Shown: piece after piece, positions 26,227 to 35,168 of the stretch | Layout of the letters: every line of letters starts with the position of its first letter | Numbering within the stretch: position 1 is the first letter of the stretch | Source of the DNA: an uncultured Paracoccaceae bacterium | GTDB taxonomy: Bacteria > Pseudomonadota > Alphaproteobacteria > Rhodobacterales > Rhodobacteraceae | Assembly: GCA_947497185.1 (NCBI GenBank) | Contig: CANMFL010000009.1 | Span: forward strand, 1-64,000 | DNA length: 64,000 nucleotides | Reading direction: 5' to 3' | The notes under the pieces: generated by a model | Told to the model about the DNA's origin: nothing | The model's database searches: none | Seen by the model: the letters and a program-made list of their open reading frames with translations, nothing else | Made by a program: the position numbers and the translations under genes

Positions 26227-28301
26227 GGATGAATTACGCCTACTAAATTCAACGATACGTTTTGATCTATTTCATCATATGAAAGTACAGGGTTGGAGAT
26301 ACCTTTTGCGGCCAAAATGCTACTAATGAATTTGCGACGTTTGCTCGTCGTGATTATGGCTGTTTGGGTGGACGTGCTAGCGACATCGTTGATCTTTTCT
26401 GATGTCTTCTCGAGTAATTCCTGCAACAATGGCGGAGGCAGGGCAATTTCACTTCGGTTGAAACCGTCGCCATTTAACTGGTAAGTGGCAAACACCTTTT
26501 CCCACTCTTGCGCCAACTGAACGACATTTAGATTGTTGTCTTTGTCCTTGATCTTATCTAATATCTGAAAACCCAAACGGCTTCTGACGTGTTCGTAAAT
26601 ACTGTCCCAGTTCTTCGAAAACTGCTGACCTTCAGCGATTGCTTCAATGATGAGTTGTAAATTTCTGATGGAAATGTGCTCATCGAGAAGAGAGCGTGTC
26701 GTTGCGTGAAGTAGTTCTAATGAAACCTTTTCCGGGATCATCGTGTCTAACAGCTTTTTATTGGCAGTTGCGCGTCTTTCGTCGGCAACAGTCGTCATTT
26801 CCGACAGGCGTTCTTGTAAGGCGGACATGTTTAGGATTTTTGAGAAGTTTTTCTTCAGCACTTCCAGTAAGTGAGTTGCGAGAATTTCTTCAGGGCGCAC
26901 AACCGTTAGCCCATTGAGCGTGGCTTCCTCGGCCCCATTTTTTGACACCCAAACTGCCGGTGCGTTGAAAACAGGTTCGGTGACTTTTTGCCCTTCTAAT
27001 TCAAGTCCTTCGGAGTTGGAGGTTAGAACGAGTTGTAGATCCGGTTTGAGATGATATCGACCATGCATTACGCCTAGTAGTTTGATTACATATTCGCCTG
27101 GTTCAAGTACAGGATTATCCGTGAGATGTATTTCAGGAAGAAGAATCCCAAATTCGCTAGCAACATGTTTCCGAATATTGGCAATACGTGTGTCAAGGCC
27201 TGTCGCGCGATCTAAGGCCATCGGCGTGAGGTCCGTGGCGAAGTCGATATGGATGATATCAGTTTCCAGCAAGCTCGAAATAGACGTCACGGGCTCGGCT
27301 TCGACTTTCTCATGATCAGATGGCGGATGATCCACGGCTCGTTTGGCGTTCCGGAATCTTGCCGCTCCTGCTACTCCAAGAACCATGGCCCCTGCAATAA
27401 ATGGTAAAAATGGAAGGCCAGGAACCAACGCGAAAAACACCATCAAAATCGCAACGGAAATCAACGCAGCCGGGTGCTTCCCAAGCTGATCGACGACGGT
27501 TACGTCTGTGGATCCAGTTGTGCCACCACGTGCCAGCAGTAAAGCTGATGCGACCGAAATAAGTACTGCGGGGATCTGCGATACTAGACCATCGCCGACA
27601 GTCAAAATTGAATACGTCGCAAATCCTTCGCTAAGCGGCATGTCGTGACCAAAGAAGCTGATGGCTAGGCCGACAAATAAATTTAACGCAGTAATTAGGA
27701 GACCAGCAATAGCGTCGCCTTTAACAAACTTTGACGCTCCATCTAGTGATCCGAAGAAAGTGGTTTCGGCTTGCTCTCTTTCACGACGTTCTTTGGCTTG
27801 TTCGTGGGAAATGGCTCCGGATGCAAGGTCACTATCGATCGCCATTTGCTTCCCTGGCATGGCGTCCAGCGCAAATCGTGCACCGACCTCTGCCATGCGG
27901 GTTGCGCCCTTGTTAATAACAAGGAAGTTAACCATCAATAAGACGCAAAAGACAACTAATCCTAAGGCAATATTTCCCCTCATAACGAACATCGCAAATA
28001 CTTCAATGACGTCGCCGGCGGCGCCAGTCCCCGTGTGTCCATTCCCGATGATCAATTTTGTTGACGCGATATTGAGCGATAGACGCAATATCAGTGAGCC
28101 AAGAAGAATGGTTGGGAAGGCGGAAAAATCTAATGGTCTTTGAATGAAAAGTGATACTGTGAACATGAGTATTGCCAAAGAAAATGATGCGGCAAGTCCA
28201 ATGTCCAACGCCCAAGATGGAACTGGGAGAATCATGATGCAAATTACGCCCATGAGAACGAAGGCGAGGGCAATTGTCGTATGAGAGGAGTGGCTGTTCA
28301 T
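26223..28301 (-). CDS. flhA: flagellar biosynthesis protein FlhA
   Basis: Large export-gate protein of 692 residues: about eight membrane segments in residues 1-320 and a cytoplasmic domain that docks chaperone-substrate complexes. Conserved signatures seen: LGSLILRLSLNIASTKLI, GATRMAEVGARFALDAMPGKQMAIDSDL (the FHIPEP-type region, residues about 130-160) and TVVRPEEILATHLLEVLKKN. Normal length. It lies between the unknown periplasmic-protein gene and fliR. Confidence 0.95.
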   Translation of the reverse strand: MNSHSSHTTIALAFVLMGVICIMILPVPSWALDIGLAASFSLAILMFTVSLFIQRPLDFSAFPTILLGSLILRLSLNIASTKLIIGNGHTGTGAAGDVIEVFAMFVMRGNIALGLVVFCVLLMVNFLVINKGATRMAEVGARFALDAMPGKQMAIDSDLASGAISHEQAKERREREQAETTFFGSLDGASKFVKGDAIAGLLITALNLFVGLAISFFGHDMPLSEGFATYSILTVGDGLVSQIPAVLISVASALLLARGGTTGSTDVTVVDQLGKHPAALISVAILMVFFALVPGLPFLPFIAGAMVLGVAGAARFRNAKRAVDHPPSDHEKVEAEPVTSISSLLETDIIHIDFATDLTPMALDRATGLDTRIANIRKHVASEFGILLPEIHLTDNPVLEPGEYVIKLLGVMHGRYHLKPDLQLVLTSNSEGLELEGQKVTEPVFNAPAVWVSKNGAEEATLNGLTVVRPEEILATHLLEVLKKNFSKILNMSALQERLSEMTTVADERRATANKKLLDTMIPEKVSLELLHATTRSLLDEHISIRNLQLIIEAIAEGQQFSKNWDSIYEHVRSRLGFQILDKIKDKDNNLNVVQLAQEWEKVFATYQLNGDGFNRSEIALPPPLLQELLEKTSEKINDVASTSTQTAIITTSKRRKFISSILAAKGISNPVLSYDEIDQNVSLNLVGVIHP

Positions 28302-28315
28302 TAAGGAACCTACAG

Positions 28316-30193
28316 TTATCGAAAAGGTTTTAAATATCTTTTGTTGCGTGCCGGCATCTGCCCTAAAATGGTTTCTTTCAAAGTTTTGGTGTCTTCGAGT
28401 AATGAGCGAATATTCGCACTATTTAATTGGTCGCTGGACATGGGTGATGCCGATCCGTCCCTTGTATGTGTAGCTTCTGTTGCGCCGTCGGTGCTAGCGA
28501 CATCCGGCAACGATCCAAGAGCAGTGAAATTATTCAAATCCCGATCTAACTCCGAGATGCCAAATCCGATAAATCGTTTTTCCAAAGCAGCGGCCGTCGT
28601 CGGTGAAAGGGGCCATTCCTGACTGACAAAATACGATGCTAGGAAGTCTGTATCCGAGGCGTCAGTTGTAATGGCTGAAAATACTGCGTTTGCCTCGCGA
28701 TCGATGTCCGAGGCAGACATGTTTTCGGCCGTTAGCTCACGCAGTTTATCAAGCGCACCCGAAAAATCCCCAAGAGCTAAGCTCGTCGATATCTCGGCGC
28801 TGAGAAGTGCAGCCCAATTCGGTGTGTTTTGATATTCGAACCGAACGGCCTCTGACGCGGCAATTAGGTGTACATTGGAGGGTGCGCGACGGGGCGAAGA
28901 TAGGGCTTGTGTAATAAGCTCTGGTTCGTCTCTGTTTGTTAGTTGCAATTCTCTAAGCGCTGGCCTTCGCTCGGCGTCCGTAGTAGTGCTTTCTAGGTCT
29001 TCGGATATAACTTTCATAAATGCATTTAACTCGTTTGCTGCATCTAACCAACCGTGCCTTAGTAATTGACGGTGTGTTTGGCCCGCTAAAACTTTTTGCA
29101 GTGGGGCCGGTAGAGACTTAAAGTGAGTGAGTATGGAGGCGGCGTTCGCGTTACCTGAGTTGGGATTTGTGGCCTGCATAAACACCCAGAAGCTTAACGA
29201 ATTGTCGCAACCACTGAGTAAATCCCAAAATTCAAGTTCGGAAGATGGGGAAGCGATTAAGCGCGAAATCGCTGACAGCACTGCAATTTCCTCAGCGGGC
29301 TCATCGAGCAACTCGAGTATTTGAACAGCTTCGTTTCCAAAGCCTAATTTTTGATAGCTGATGGCAAGAGGTAATATTTGGTCAGCAGCTGGCTCTCCAT
29401 TAGAGTTGAAGGTGTGCTCCCGTTCCTTTGCGATACGGCCATAGTCGATCTCGGTCGAAGTTGTAGAAAACAATTCTATAGATCGAAATTCGTTACATTG
29501 CAGAGCCTCGGAGTTTGGACGCTCTCCTGTATCAACATTCGTATGCGATCTCATGCCGATGTTTAAGTTGAAATCGCTAATAGGTTTAGTGACCTGCTCC
29601 GAGCGGGCTGCCGAATTTTGTTCTGCGACCGCTCGTAATTCTGTTGTGCCTGCCGCGGTGCTAGATGAAATATCTCGTGCCAAGCGGTCTGGCGAAAATA
29701 TATTTTTGGTTAAAGATCCCTCCAAGGTCGGAGGCAAGTTTCGATCCGTAGGGCCATGGGTGACTGGCGCGAACTCAGAACTCCTCCACCAGCTCTCGAA
29801 CGCGGCGTAAGGCTGATACGAGGTATCGCCGACTACAGCAGAAGTGCCATATCCAATGTCAATAACAAGGTAAACGTCCTCGTAGGAAAAAACGGTTCCT
29901 TTGCATTCGCACGCGAGCTGAATTTCCAGCACGTTCGGAAGGCGGTCGGACGATATCGATGAAATTCGTAAATCGGTAACTTGATCAACGGTTTCTTTTA
30001 AATCAAATACCAAATTTTCAGGTAATTCGAGCGTTAGTAGTGAACCATTTTGCTCTGATAGCCAATCAGTTTGAGGGGGCGTCGTGATAACCATACGGGT
30101 AAAGTTTTCATGTTCAGTAGCAACAACTGGAGCAATTTCAGCGGATAGACAGTGAGGTAAAGCCATGCTTAACACTATTATAGTCAAACGCAT
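28316..30193 (-). CDS. hypothetical exported protein of the flagellar operon (625 aa)
   Basis: Not recognised as a named flagellar protein. A signal peptide (about residues 1-18, LTIIVLSMALPHCLSAE) points to the periplasm. Residues about 25-115 resemble an AMIN-like beta domain (FTRMVITTPPQTDWL, LLTLELPENLVFDL, LEIQLACECKGTV). The rest is helix-rich and low in conserved motifs, with a repeat-like part (ISYQKLGFGNEAVQILELL) resembling TPR helices. Its start codon shares one base with the motA stop codon (TAATG), so it is tightly coupled to motA. A role at the motor-peptidoglycan interface, comparable in position to rhizobial MotC, is a guess. Confidence 0.7.
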   Translation of the reverse strand: MRLTIIVLSMALPHCLSAEIAPVVATEHENFTRMVITTPPQTDWLSEQNGSLLTLELPENLVFDLKETVDQVTDLRISSISSDRLPNVLEIQLACECKGTVFSYEDVYLVIDIGYGTSAVVGDTSYQPYAAFESWWRSSEFAPVTHGPTDRNLPPTLEGSLTKNIFSPDRLARDISSSTAAGTTELRAVAEQNSAARSEQVTKPISDFNLNIGMRSHTNVDTGERPNSEALQCNEFRSIELFSTTSTEIDYGRIAKEREHTFNSNGEPAADQILPLAISYQKLGFGNEAVQILELLDEPAEEIAVLSAISRLIASPSSELEFWDLLSGCDNSLSFWVFMQATNPNSGNANAASILTHFKSLPAPLQKVLAGQTHRQLLRHGWLDAANELNAFMKVISEDLESTTTDAERRPALRELQLTNRDEPELITQALSSPRRAPSNVHLIAASEAVRFEYQNTPNWAALLSAEISTSLALGDFSGALDKLRELTAENMSASDIDREANAVFSAITTDASDTDFLASYFVSQEWPLSPTTAAALEKRFIGFGISELDRDLNNFTALGSLPDVASTDGATEATHTRDGSASPMSSDQLNSANIRSLLEDTKTLKETILGQMPARNKRYLKPFR

Positions 30194-31062
30194 TACGAGG
30201 CGTCCTTCTTTAAAGCTTTTAAGGCGTCTTCAAGGTCAGTGAAGTTTGGACGAAATTGCGTTGGAGTATTTTGTCTACCCACTTCTATACAAATATTGGG
30301 AGCGTGGCGGTGTAAGTTCGCGATGAGAACTTCGCGAATCAGGCGGTAAAAGTGTGCATCTTCTTCAACTACAGAGCCAACGCGCAAGGCGAACGGTCCG
30401 ACTAGGCCGTAAGCTAAGAATACTCCAAGAAATGTTCCGACCAGTGCGCCCCCAATTAGCTTTCCTAAGACCTCAGGCGGTTGATCGATAGACCCCATTG
30501 TCTTGATGATGCCAAGAACCGCCGCTACGATACCTAGCGCAGGCAAGCCGTCGGCAATGCTTTGTAAAGCATGTGTTGAGTGCATGTTGTGGTGATGTGT
30601 GGCTTCGATCCGTTTCTCTAAAACCTCTTCTACTTGATGAGGGTCGTCGTAATTCATCGATCCAGATCTCAATGTATCACATATTAATCCAACCGCTTCG
30701 GCATCAGCCAATATTTTAGGGTATCGTTTGAAGAATTCGGAATTGGATGGATCTTCGATGTGGACCTCAAGCTCGACTGGATTGGTCCTCGCTATACGTA
30801 GCAGCTCAAAAAGAAGACATAGCAGATCGCTGTAGTCTGCCGATTTCCAGGTCGGACCTTTGAATACTTTTCCAATGTCCTTGGCGGTGTGTTTTATTCC
30901 TGATCCGTCGCTGCTGATAACAAACGCGCCGACCGCAGCTCCGACAATCATAATCATTTCAAATGGTAAAGACTTTAGAATGATCCCCATTTTTCCACCC
31001 GCGAGTAGATAGCCGCCGAATACGGTTATAAAAATAATGACAATACCGATTAATCCGACCAT
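30193..31062 (-). CDS. motA: flagellar motor stator protein MotA
   Basis: Stator subunit of 289 residues that conducts ions with MotB to drive rotation. Four hydrophobic segments: two near the N-terminus (residues about 3-50) and two after the cytoplasmic loop (GLPALGIVAAVLGIIKTM and GGALVGTFLGVFLAYGLVGPF). The cytoplasmic loop carries the expected charged residues (LLRIARTNPVELEVHIED). No motB is visible in this window. It is followed at once by the 625-residue exported protein. Confidence 0.93.
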   Translation of the reverse strand: MVGLIGIVIIFITVFGGYLLAGGKMGIILKSLPFEMIMIVGAAVGAFVISSDGSGIKHTAKDIGKVFKGPTWKSADYSDLLCLLFELLRIARTNPVELEVHIEDPSNSEFFKRYPKILADAEAVGLICDTLRSGSMNYDDPHQVEEVLEKRIEATHHHNMHSTHALQSIADGLPALGIVAAVLGIIKTMGSIDQPPEVLGKLIGGALVGTFLGVFLAYGLVGPFALRVGSVVEEDAHFYRLIREVLIANLHRHAPNICIEVGRQNTPTQFRPNFTDLEDALKALKKDAS

Positions 31063-31101
31063 TTATTTGTCTCACAGTTCTGGCTCTTGGTTTGATTGGA
31101 A

Positions 31102-31698
31102 TTATTGGGCATTAAATGCATTTGCATTTCGCCCGGCCAACATGACGCTTATCGTGTGTGCAACCTGTGGTTCTAGCTCCGTCATGACTGAAGCCGCTGC
31201 ATCAGGTTGCATCAAGCTTAGAAATCCAGCCGCGAACCCAGGGTCCATTTCAGAAAAGAGCGCGGCTGTGTCACGCGGTTTCATGTTTTCGTAAACCGTC
31301 GCCAAGCGCGCAAGATCATTCTCGGCGGCGCTATCAGCAAGCGCTAATGTTGCTGCTAGTTTTTCTTCAATCTCAGTCAGTTCAGTTATCTTTTCAGTTA
31401 CGCGAGCTTCCGCACCACTAAGAATGTCGTCCAAATCGTCAAGCTGCTGTTCCCGTTCTAACAAACGCGCTTCGCGGGCTTTAAATGCTGCAAGTATTGT
31501 TTCAATTGCGTCGTCTCCAAACGGGACGCCCAAGATAGTTTGCTCATCGCTTACTAAAAGTTGATCCGCCGGCACGGCATCTTGTGCAAATGCGACGTTA
31601 CCTTGGTTGGTGATCCGTATAGCGCCGGAGAGCACTAAAATTGACGCAAGTATTCGCAGTGAACTAACTGCACTTCGATGTTGCTTTGAGTTTTTCAT
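31102..31698 (-). CDS. MotE-like motility protein
   Basis: A 198-residue exported or membrane-anchored protein: hydrophobic N-terminus (SSLRILASILVLSGAI), a long coiled coil (about residues 70-125, KAREARLLEREQQLDDLDDIL), then a helical MgtE-N-like domain (YENMKPRDTAALFSEMDPGFA). This architecture matches MotE-family proteins, in Rhizobium a periplasmic chaperone for MotC. Its presence supports the idea that the 625-residue neighbour is a MotC-like partner (inference). It overlaps the previous gene by 4 bp. Confidence 0.7.
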   Translation of the reverse strand: MKNSKQHRSAVSSLRILASILVLSGAIRITNQGNVAFAQDAVPADQLLVSDEQTILGVPFGDDAIETILAAFKAREARLLEREQQLDDLDDILSGAEARVTEKITELTEIEEKLAATLALADSAAENDLARLATVYENMKPRDTAALFSEMDPGFAAGFLSLMQPDAAASVMTELEPQVAHTISVMLAGRNANAFNAQ

Positions 31699-32057
31699 TC
31701 AGCGCTCGCATAGTCGAGGTCACGTCGCGCGAAGAACGGGTTTGCGGGAACTGTCTTTGTCTGGCGCTCATTGGTTGGAAGGCTATGTAACGAGGCAACT
31801 AGCAGCTCCAAGTGTCGTCCCGCCGCCTCGGCACGTTCACTTCCTTCGTTCAAACGCTTTACAGATTCGCTTCCTGTGATCTGTGCTTTTTGAAGGGAAA
31901 ACTCCAAATCTTGAATTTGTTTGGACATTGTATCGATCGCTTTCCCAATGCCACTCTCCAAGTTGGTGAAACGCTTCAATCGACGAGATAAAACGATGCA
32001 ATAAAGTGCAGCGCCAAAAGCACCAGAAGACATTAGTATATCAGAGATGAAGGCCAT
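31695..32057 (-). CDS. hypothetical membrane-anchored coiled-coil protein (120 aa)
   Basis: One hydrophobic segment near the N-terminus (residues about 10-25), followed by an amphipathic helical stretch (FTNLESGIGKAIDTMSKQIQDL cut short: residues about 30-85) and a short Pro-containing tail. Unknown function. It overlaps the MotE-like gene by 4 bp and lies 11 bp behind fliL, so it belongs to the flagellar operon. Confidence 0.65.
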   Translation of the reverse strand: MAFISDILMSSGAFGAALYCIVLSRRLKRFTNLESGIGKAIDTMSKQIQDLEFSLQKAQITGSESVKRLNEGSERAEAAGRHLELLVASLHSLPTNERQTKTVPANPFFARRDLDYASAE

Positions 32058-32068
32058 TCTGGCACCCC

Positions 32069-32563
32069 TTAGTTTAAGACGAATTCCATGACGAGAAGAT
32101 CATTAATTAGATCGTCTCCAGCAACGATCTTGACGCGATGCAGCATTTGCGACCGCAGTTTAATGAGCGCCGCCGGTGCTTCTAAATCGTTTATTTCCAA
32201 AGCTCTTAAATAACCGTTTAAAACATCCACGATTCGCGGTTTTATTTTCTCCACTTCGCCGACAGCAGACGGTTTTACCTCTAGTTGAGCTGTGAAGCGT
32301 AATAGTTGCCTGCTGGAACCGCTTGAAAATGAAACGATGATCGGGTCTAGCGCCACAAATGCTAGCTCTTCTGTTTCTCGGTTCGCGGTGTGGTCCGGCG
32401 TTAACGCGCTACTTTTTGGCGTTGCCGTTCCACCAATCATGCCCGAATTTACGGCAAGAAAACCACCCGCTGCCCCCGCAACCAATAGGACGATGCCAAG
32501 GATCAAGGGCAGCTTTGATTTTTTCCCGATCGGCGGTCCATCAGTTTCGATTGTGTCTGCCAT
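32069..32563 (-). CDS. fliL: flagellar basal body protein FliL
   Basis: A 164-residue single-pass protein: short cytoplasmic N-terminus, one membrane segment (LPLILGIVLLVAGAAGGFLAV), and a periplasmic domain with the FliL core (FVALDPIIVSF, LRFTAQLEV, RVKIVAGDDLINDLLVMEFVLN). FliL surrounds the stator and supports torque. It is the first gene of the minus-strand operon and faces fliF across a 128-bp divergent region. Confidence 0.9.
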   Translation of the reverse strand: MADTIETDGPPIGKKSKLPLILGIVLLVAGAAGGFLAVNSGMIGGTATPKSSALTPDHTANRETEELAFVALDPIIVSFSSGSSRQLLRFTAQLEVKPSAVGEVEKIKPRIVDVLNGYLRALEINDLEAPAALIKLRSQMLHRVKIVAGDDLINDLLVMEFVLN

Positions 32564-32612
32564 GATTGCGAATCCATTTTGTTGCGATGGCGACGACTAA
32601 ATCAAAGAAGAC

Positions 32613-32627
32613 CTAACTTGATGTTAA
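32613..32627. promoter_or_regulatory. candidate CtrA binding site between fliL and fliF
   Basis: CTAA-N7-TTAA, one mismatch from the CtrA full consensus TTAA-N7-TTAA, placed 65 bp before the fliF start and 50 bp before the fliL start. CtrA controls motility genes in many Rhodobacterales (family knowledge). Site assigned by eye only. Confidence 0.5.
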
Positions 32628-32691
32628 TTCTTTCCGGCCAATCTGTCGGCATACCGAAGGCAGAAAGCCTTTCTTGTGTCGGAGAACTGAA

Positions 32692-34302
32692 GTGCAAAAT
32701 TTACTTGATGTGTGGGGGCGACTTGGCGTTGGTCAGCGGATCGCGACAATAGGGTCGACGATTGGCGTTTTTCTCGTCGTTCTGTTGCTGGTGCAGTCGC
32801 CTACATCAAAGGATATGTCTTTACTTTTCGGTGGGTTGGAAGCCGGTGCTGCCGGCGACGTCCTGGCTGCATTAGATCAGCAAGGTGTCCTATACGAGGT
32901 GAGAGGTAGCGCGATCTATGTCGATGCTGCGGTGCGTGATTCTCTTAGATTGGCCCTTGCAGGCCAAGGGCTTCCGGTGTCCGGGGGCGATGGGTACGAA
33001 CTTCTTGATAATCTCAGTGGTTTTTCAACCACCTCGCAGATGTTCGACGCGACGTATTGGCGTGCAAAAGAAGGTGAATTAGCACGAACAATCGTGGCGA
33101 ATCCTCGGTTTAGAAGTGCGCGGGTCCACATCTCGACGTCCACAACGCGGACCTTTCAACGCACCGAAGCACCCAGCGCTGCAATTACGGTGCAATCTGC
33201 CACTGGAGTGATCTCTGCGAGCCAGGTGAAAGCGTTGCAGTATCTCGTTGCTTCGGCGGTAAGTGGTTTAGTTCCTGAAAACGTTGCGATAATTGATGCA
33301 ACGGTGGGATTGTTGTCGGGAGCGGATGACCAGCCCGGAGCTGCGGCTGATAATGAAAGAGCGGACGTTCTTCGGGCGAGGGCGGAGCGACTTTTGATTG
33401 CGCGGGTGGGCGCTGGAAATGCCGTCGTCGAAGTCACGATGGAAACGGTAACCGATTCGGAAACTATTTCTGAGAGGACCGTTGATCCGGACAGTCGCGT
33501 TGCAATTAGTACTGACGTTCAAGAAAGCGCCGAAAAATCCGAGGATTCCCGCGGGGGCGACGTGACTGTTGCATCCAATTTGCCTGACGGTGATGCGGCG
33601 GGAGGTGGTGCTGCAAACAACGAAAACAGCGAAACACGAGCTCTAACGAATTTTGAGGTTTCGGAAACGCAACGTGAAATTCATCGCGGGCCGGGGGCGG
33701 TGAAGCGTTTAACCATCGCGGTTTTGATTAATGACGCGGTCGTAATCGGCGCCGATGGAACGACAACTTCAGAAGCTCGGTCCGACGAAGAATTGGCAGA
33801 CCTGCAGGAACTCGTGACGTCGGCAGTAGGGTTCGACGAGGAACGTGGTGACCAAATTACGCTCAGAGCGATGCCATTTGAACCTGTTCCCGAGTTGGGC
33901 ACTGAAATGTTTGCCGAGGGTGTAACGACGTCTTCGCTCAATATGATGCAACTCATTCAGATTGGCGTTTTGGCCGCTGTCGCGCTGGTGCTGGGGCTAT
34001 TCGTTGTGAAACCGATTCTTGCGCCTCGCGCTGACGTCGCCGCGTTACCTGCGCCCGGCGAGCGATCATCTGATGGCGAGATGACAAATGCAGATGGTGG
34101 ACCGCATTTCATCTCCGCATCTCCCAATGTGATGTCGATCGAAGGTCCCGATAGCGAATCCACAGCGAACAGAAAAGTGAGTGTTGGGGGAACCGAAGAT
34201 CCCGTCACACGATTGCAAAATATGATCTCCGACCGTGAAACTGAAACACTGCAGATTTTAGAAAATTGGATGGATGACCATGAGCCGACGGAGGATGCAT
34301 AG
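32692..34302 (+). CDS. fliF: flagellar MS-ring protein FliF
   Basis: MS-ring subunit of 536 residues. It has an N-terminal membrane segment (TIGVFLVVLLLVQSP), the ring-building periplasmic domains (YELLDNLSGFSTTSQMFDATYWRAKEGELARTI region at about 105-140, shown here in part), a second membrane segment (about residues 417-440) and the C-terminal FliG-binding helix (DPVTRLQNMISDRETETLQI). I choose GTG at 32692, seven bases after GGAG, over a TTG 18 bp upstream. First gene of the plus-strand operon; its stop codon directly abuts the next start. Confidence 0.93.
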   Translation: MQNLLDVWGRLGVGQRIATIGSTIGVFLVVLLLVQSPTSKDMSLLFGGLEAGAAGDVLAALDQQGVLYEVRGSAIYVDAAVRDSLRLALAGQGLPVSGGDGYELLDNLSGFSTTSQMFDATYWRAKEGELARTIVANPRFRSARVHISTSTTRTFQRTEAPSAAITVQSATGVISASQVKALQYLVASAVSGLVPENVAIIDATVGLLSGADDQPGAAADNERADVLRARAERLLIARVGAGNAVVEVTMETVTDSETISERTVDPDSRVAISTDVQESAEKSEDSRGGDVTVASNLPDGDAAGGGAANNENSETRALTNFEVSETQREIHRGPGAVKRLTIAVLINDAVVIGADGTTTSEARSDEELADLQELVTSAVGFDEERGDQITLRAMPFEPVPELGTEMFAEGVTTSSLNMMQLIQIGVLAAVALVLGLFVVKPILAPRADVAALPAPGERSSDGEMTNADGGPHFISASPNVMSIEGPDSESTANRKVSVGGTEDPVTRLQNMISDRETETLQILENWMDDHEPTEDA

Positions 34303-34869
34303 ATGGGAGCTATACTGAGCCTTGAGAGTTTTGATGATGGATCGGTACGACCTTCAGCAACTGATAAAAAAGCAGTGGGTTCTTATGATGATGGTTACCG
34401 CGACGGGTGGGTGGCCGCAGAAATAGCGTTGGCCGAAAAGCAAACGCACATTCGAACCTCTCTAATAGAGTCGTTGAGCGATGCGAACTTCGGGTACTTA
34501 GAAGCCCAAGCACATTTTTTGGCTGGAATGAATTCGTATGTTACAGCCCTCGTTGAAACTGTTTTGCCGGCACTTTTGAGCCCTGCGTTTAATGCCCAAC
34601 TTTGCTCAGTCATTCTGGAGGCGATTGAGCGCGACGCATCAGGTCCAATTTCGATACGCTTACCGCCTGATCAGATTCAGGCGTTTCAGTTGGCTGTCCA
34701 TGATCTAGACTTGGCGCGTGTCACTTTTGTTCCAGATGAAACGCTTACGGATCATGCGGCGATTGTATGTGGGCCCAAAAGCGAAACGGCATTGGATTTA
34801 GATGGCGTGCTACAGGCCATCAAAGAGTATAGCGCAATATTACTTACACCATCGCAAAGGGCATCCTAA
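34303..34869 (+). CDS. probable FliH-like flagellar protein
   Basis: A 188-residue soluble protein with no spacer after fliF. The N-terminal half is helical (YDDGYRDGWVAAEIALAEKQ) and the C-terminal half has a small alpha/beta character (ISIRLPPDQIQAF), as in FliH/HrpE-type regulators of the export ATPase. Position between fliF and fliN supports this, but similarity is weak. No fliI is present nearby. Confidence 0.6.
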   Translation: MGAILSLESFDDGSVRPSATDKKAVGSYDDGYRDGWVAAEIALAEKQTHIRTSLIESLSDANFGYLEAQAHFLAGMNSYVTALVETVLPALLSPAFNAQLCSVILEAIERDASGPISIRLPPDQIQAFQLAVHDLDLARVTFVPDETLTDHAAIVCGPKSETALDLDGVLQAIKEYSAILLTPSQRAS

Positions 34870-34871
34870 AA

Positions 34872-35168
34872 ATGGAAAATCACGTCGAGAACGAAGTGGG
34901 CGCGCACAGCGCAATTCACCCACTACAGCGAATACCAATTGAAATTGCAGTGTGCGTTGGTAAGGCAACGCCTCTGATCTCCGATTTAATGAAACTGTCA
35001 GAAAACGCGGTGCTTCCGCTTGATCGGAAGATTGATGATCCGGTCGAATTGTACATCGGCGATCGGTTGATTGCGCGGGGTGAATTACAAGAACTCGAAG
35101 GAGGGGAGCCAGGGCAGCTTGCCGTCAGATTAACAGAAGTCGCGGTTCATAAGGATGAGTTGGATTAA
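34872..35168 (+). CDS. fliN: flagellar motor switch protein FliN
   Basis: A 98-residue protein consisting almost entirely of a SpoA-type domain: IPIEIAVCVGKATPLISDLM, then LPLDRKIDDPVELYIGDRLIARGEL, which matches the FliN core. It forms part of the C-ring with FliM and FliG, neither of which is in this window. It overlaps fliP by 14 bp. Confidence 0.9.
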   Translation: MENHVENEVGAHSAIHPLQRIPIEIAVCVGKATPLISDLMKLSENAVLPLDRKIDDPVELYIGDRLIARGELQELEGGEPGQLAVRLTEVAVHKDELD

